Source: Caldilineales bacterium (GTDB lineage Bacteria > Chloroflexota > Anaerolineae > JAAEKA01). From it: DNA of 8,248 bases. The position numbers and the translations under genes are program-made. This document shows positions 5,945-8,248 of this stretch, piece by piece. The notes below the pieces were generated by a model. The model searched no databases, had not been told where the DNA came from, and was given only the letters and a program-made list of their open reading frames with translations. Position 1 is the first letter of the stretch; each line of letters opens with the position of its first letter. The DNA is taken from NCBI GenBank assembly GCA_021463315.1, contig JAJTXO010000141.1, positions 1-8,248 on the forward strand, in the 5' to 3' direction.

Positions 5945-7636
5945 TCAACCGGCGCAGCAGGAAAGCTGCGCCACGTCCTTTTCGAAGGTCTGCGCGGCCA
6001 GCTTCAGTCCCTCCACCTGCGTCAGGTAGGGGAAGAGCATCTCGCGCAGGTCGTCGACGGTGAAGCCGTAGCGCAGGCCCATGCGCACGGCCAGCGCGGC
6101 CGTCTGGATGATCTCGCCGCCCTCGGCCGCCAGCACGTGCGCGCCCAACAGCCGGCCCGAGTTGCCGTCGGCCACCAGCTTGATCAGCCCGCGCGTGTCG
6201 CGCGCGGCCAGCGCCCGCGGCACGTAGGCCAGCGGCAGCGTGGTCGCCTTGATCTCGTAGCCGCGCTCGACGGCCTGGGCTTCGGTCAGCCCCACCGTGG
6301 CCACCTGCGGATCGGTGAAGATCACGTCGGGCAGCACGCTCAGGTCAAGGCGCTTGTGGTTGCCCTCCAGCGCGTTGGCCGCGGCGATGCCGCCGCCGAC
6401 CGCGGCCACGTAGACCAGCTTGGGATGCTGCGTCACGTCGCCGATGGCGTATATGCGCGGGTTGCTGGTCTGCATGAAGTCGTCCACCACGATGAAGCCG
6501 TCCTTGTCCAGCGTCACGCCGGCATCATCCAGACCCATGTTTGCCGTGTGCGGGACCCGGCCCACGGCCATCAGCACCTGCTCGGCGCGAAACTCGCGGC
6601 GCTGGCCGTCCACCTCGGCCGTGACCACCTTGTCGTCGCCCTCCTGGCGGATGGCCAGCGGGGTGACGCCGGTGTGGACGATCAATCCTTCGTCCCGCAG
6701 ATAGCCGGCCAGGGCCTCGGCGATCTCCGGCTCGTGCTCGGGGATCAGCCGCGGGCTGCGCTGCAAGATCGTCACCTGTGTGCCGAAGCGGGCAAAGGTC
6801 TGCCCCAGTTCCAGAGCGATGGCCCGGCCGCCGATCACAAGGAGGGAACGCGGCTGCTGCGGCAGCGCCATGGCTGAGGTGCTGGTCAGCACGTCTATCT
6901 CCTCGATGCCGTCCAGAGGCAGGATGCGCGGCGCGGCGCCGCTGGCGATGACGACCAGGCCGGCCGTGAGCGTGCGGCCGTCGTCCAGGGCCACGCTGCC
7001 GTCGGGCTGCACGCGTCCCCGGCCCTGGATCAGCGTGATGCGGTCGCCGTAGGAGGCCAGCACGTCCTCATACTTGCCCTGACGCAGCTCGCCCACCAGG
7101 TCGTCCTTCTGGCCGACAACCGCGGGCCAGTCCAGGCCGAGCGCGGCCGTCTGCACGCCGGCGAAGGGGTGATGCCCCGCCCGGTGGTAGGCCTCTGCGG
7201 CCCGGATCAGCGCTTTGGAGGGCACGCAGCCGATGTTGACGCACGTGCCCCCGAGGACGCCGGCCTCGACGATGGCGACCCGCCTTCCCAGCTCGGCCGC
7301 CTTGATGGCCGCGGCCATGCCGCCGCCGCCCGTGCCGATGACTACCAGATCGAAGTCGAAGTCCTCCTTGGCCGCAGCCGGTGGCTCTGTCGCAGTGCTC
7401 GACCGCTGGCGCACGCTGGCATGGTAGCCCGCTTGCTGCACGGCGCTGAGCAACAGCGCCTCGTCCACGCCGGGTTGGGCCGACAAGATCGCCTTCTTCG
7501 ACGTCCAGCCGGGCACCTCCACCTGCACGACGCCCTCGACCCCTTGCAGGGCCTGGGTGACGTGGTGGGCGCAGGTGTCGCAAGTCATGCCCAGCACGGC
7601 TAGTTCAATTTCCTGGGTTGGTTCTTGGTTGCTCAT
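5945..7636 (-). CDS. merA: Mercuric reductase with N-terminal heavy-metal-binding domain
   Basis: This 563-residue cytoplasmic flavoenzyme reduces Hg(II) to volatile Hg(0) with NADPH. A heavy-metal-associated (HMA) domain at about 10-75 carries GMTCDTC (C19 and C22). The FAD-binding segment is VIGTGGGG near 99-106. The redox-active pair sits in GGTCVNIGCVPSK (C132, C137). The NADPH-binding segment is VIGGRAIALE. The C-terminal dimer-interface end holds FPYLTQVEGLKLAAQ and the terminal LSCCAG with C560-C561, the pair that passes mercury to the active site. All elements that separate MerA from lipoamide dehydrogenase and glutathione reductase are present, so it should be active. The start overlaps merR by 4 bp (ATGA), with AAGGA 9 bases upstream, so both are one transcript. 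No mer transport gene lies downstream: higA is next after 110 bp. Confidence 0.97.
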   Translation of the reverse strand: MSNQEPTQEIELAVLGMTCDTCAHHVTQALQGVEGVVQVEVPGWTSKKAILSAQPGVDEALLLSAVQQAGYHASVRQRSSTATEPPAAAKEDFDFDLVVIGTGGGGMAAAIKAAELGRRVAIVEAGVLGGTCVNIGCVPSKALIRAAEAYHRAGHHPFAGVQTAALGLDWPAVVGQKDDLVGELRQGKYEDVLASYGDRITLIQGRGRVQPDGSVALDDGRTLTAGLVVIASGAAPRILPLDGIEEIDVLTSTSAMALPQQPRSLLVIGGRAIALELGQTFARFGTQVTILQRSPRLIPEHEPEIAEALAGYLRDEGLIVHTGVTPLAIRQEGDDKVVTAEVDGQRREFRAEQVLMAVGRVPHTANMGLDDAGVTLDKDGFIVVDDFMQTSNPRIYAIGDVTQHPKLVYVAAVGGGIAAANALEGNHKRLDLSVLPDVIFTDPQVATVGLTEAQAVERGYEIKATTLPLAYVPRALAARDTRGLIKLVADGNSGRLLGAHVLAAEGGEIIQTAALAVRMGLRYGFTVDDLREMLFPYLTQVEGLKLAAQTFEKDVAQLSCCAG

Positions 7637-8061
7637 TGTTCAGTTTCCTTGACAATTGGTTGCTTTTCCAACGATGCGAGAAAGGGACACTCGCCTTCAG
7701 GTCCGCCCAGCGCGCAGGCGGCGATCAGCTCCGCCAGCGCGCCCTGGATCGCCTGCAGCGAGCGAATCTTCTCGGCCACGTCGGCCATCTTGCGCTCGGC
7801 CCGCTGGCGCACCACATCACAGGAGGTCTCGGCGTCCACGCGCAGCGCCAGCAATTCACCGATCTCTTCCAAAGTGAAGCCCAGGGCCTGCGCCTGCTTG
7901 ATGAAACGCAGCCGCGCCACGCTCTGGTCGCCATACAGCCGGTAGCTCGACACTGTGCGCGGCGGCGCAGGCAACAGCCCGCGGCGCTCGTAATAGCGGA
8001 CTGTCTCAATATTCACCTCGGCCAATTTGGCGATGCGTCCTATGGTTAGCAGTGATGGCAT
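7633..8061 (-). CDS. merR: Mercury-responsive MerR regulator
   Basis: This 142-residue MerR-family regulator has an N-terminal winged helix (LTIGRIAKLAEVNIETVRYYERRGLL, residues about 5-30, followed by the SSYRLYGD wing), a long dimer helix at about 80-115, and a C-terminal metal loop. Cysteines C81, C116 and C125 have spacings of 35 and 9 residues, the same as the three mercury-binding cysteines of Tn501 MerR (82, 117, 126), so Hg(II) is the expected inducer rather than copper, zinc or redox stress. Such regulators twist a promoter with an over-long spacer to activate it. The gene is transcribed with merA, as in Gram-positive mer operons, rather than divergently as in Tn21/Tn501. AAAGG 7 bases upstream (8069-8073) supports the start. 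Confidence 0.95.
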   Translation of the reverse strand: MPSLLTIGRIAKLAEVNIETVRYYERRGLLPAPPRTVSSYRLYGDQSVARLRFIKQAQALGFTLEEIGELLALRVDAETSCDVVRQRAERKMADVAEKIRSLQAIQGALAELIAACALGGPEGECPFLASLEKQPIVKETEQ

Positions 8062-8090
8062 TTCCAGGCCTTTCTCGTCATGATGGAATC

Positions 8091-8122
8091 AGTATACACC
8101 CTGTACTATACTACAGAGTCAA
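8091..8122 (-). promoter_or_regulatory. merRA promoter with MerR operator dyad in a 20-bp spacer
   Basis: On the minus strand TTGACT (8117-8122, -35) and TATACT (8091-8096, -10) are separated by 20 bp instead of 17. The spacer holds the dyad CTGTAGTATAGTACAG (8101-8116), in which 7 of 8 base pairs match, placed directly after the -35 box as in known mer operators (which read CCGTAC...GTACGG). The over-long spacer is the hallmark of MerR-activated promoters. Since merR is the first gene of the transcript, MerR should control its own synthesis. Confidence 0.85.
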
Positions 8123-8188
8123 GTACCAGTTTCTGTCCTTTTTCGGCAAAACTCGTGGAGTCGGCACGCGGAGCTACAAATCCACGCG

Positions 8189-8248
8189 CAGTGAGCACCC
8201 CCTGAGGCGACCTGTTTGCGTACAAGCCGCACCTGGGGGTGCTCACTG
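8189..8248. repeat. Perfect 14-bp inverted repeat at the right edge
   Basis: CAGTGAGCACCCCC (8189-8202) is exactly complementary to GGGGGTGCTCACTG (8235-8248), with a 32-base loop in which a few further bases can pair. The right arm ends at the window edge and may continue. It lies upstream of the merR promoter. It may be a terminator for an upstream gene, an intergenic repeat, or the end of a mobile element; nothing visible decides. The stretch 8123-8188 between it and the promoter shows no gene. Confidence 0.75.

Noticed and set aside
5951..5972. Stem GGCGCAGC/GCTGCGCC at the merA 3' end as a terminator
   Set aside because: It lies within the coding sequence for the conserved C-terminal Cys pair and stop region, and no T-run follows closely.
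1..8248. tRNA, rRNA, CRISPR array, transposase or integrase
   Set aside because: No such sequence patterns or protein motifs were seen on either strand; the inverted repeats have no accompanying transposase.

Overview
The window is a GC-rich bacterial segment in which every supportable gene is on the minus strand, so genes are read from the right edge (8248) to the left edge (1). Gene content, the short 6-phosphogluconate dehydrogenase, the secreted Met-rich protein and the hairpin-rich gaps suggest a free-living bacterium. Chloroflexota (Anaerolineae/Caldilineae-like) is my best guess, but this is inference and no marker gene confirms it.

Right part (about 5945-8248): a compact mercury-resistance unit. 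merR and merA overlap by 4 bp and are read in the same direction. Ahead of merR lies a MerR-type promoter: a 20-bp spacer separates the -35 and -10 boxes and holds a near-perfect dyad. No merT, merP or merB is present in the window. A perfect 14-bp inverted repeat closes the right edge.

Middle part (about 3663-5944): a HigA-type antitoxin gene with no toxin partner, with its own probable promoter and operator dyad and followed by a strong hairpin terminator. Next comes a gene for a secreted 507-residue protein of unknown function with a Met-rich N-terminal part. A 55-bp inverted repeat (3710-3764) separates it from the next unit.

Left part (1-3662): a probable operon for sugar phosphate and redox metabolism. 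Its order is a beta-phosphoglucomutase-like HAD phosphatase, a stand-alone CBM48 glycogen-binding domain protein, gnd (6-phosphogluconate dehydrogenase), zwf (glucose-6-phosphate dehydrogenase), and the first 24 codons of a redoxin/peroxiredoxin-like gene. The first three are tightly packed (4-bp overlap, then a 4-bp gap). A 26-bp-stem hairpin lies between gnd and zwf. Zwf and Gnd are the NADPH-producing dehydrogenases of the oxidative pentose phosphate pathway. HAD and CBM48 hint at a link to storage glucan or glucose phosphates. NADPH could also serve MerA and a thiol-dependent redoxin. The long plus-strand reading frames are antisense shadows of these genes.
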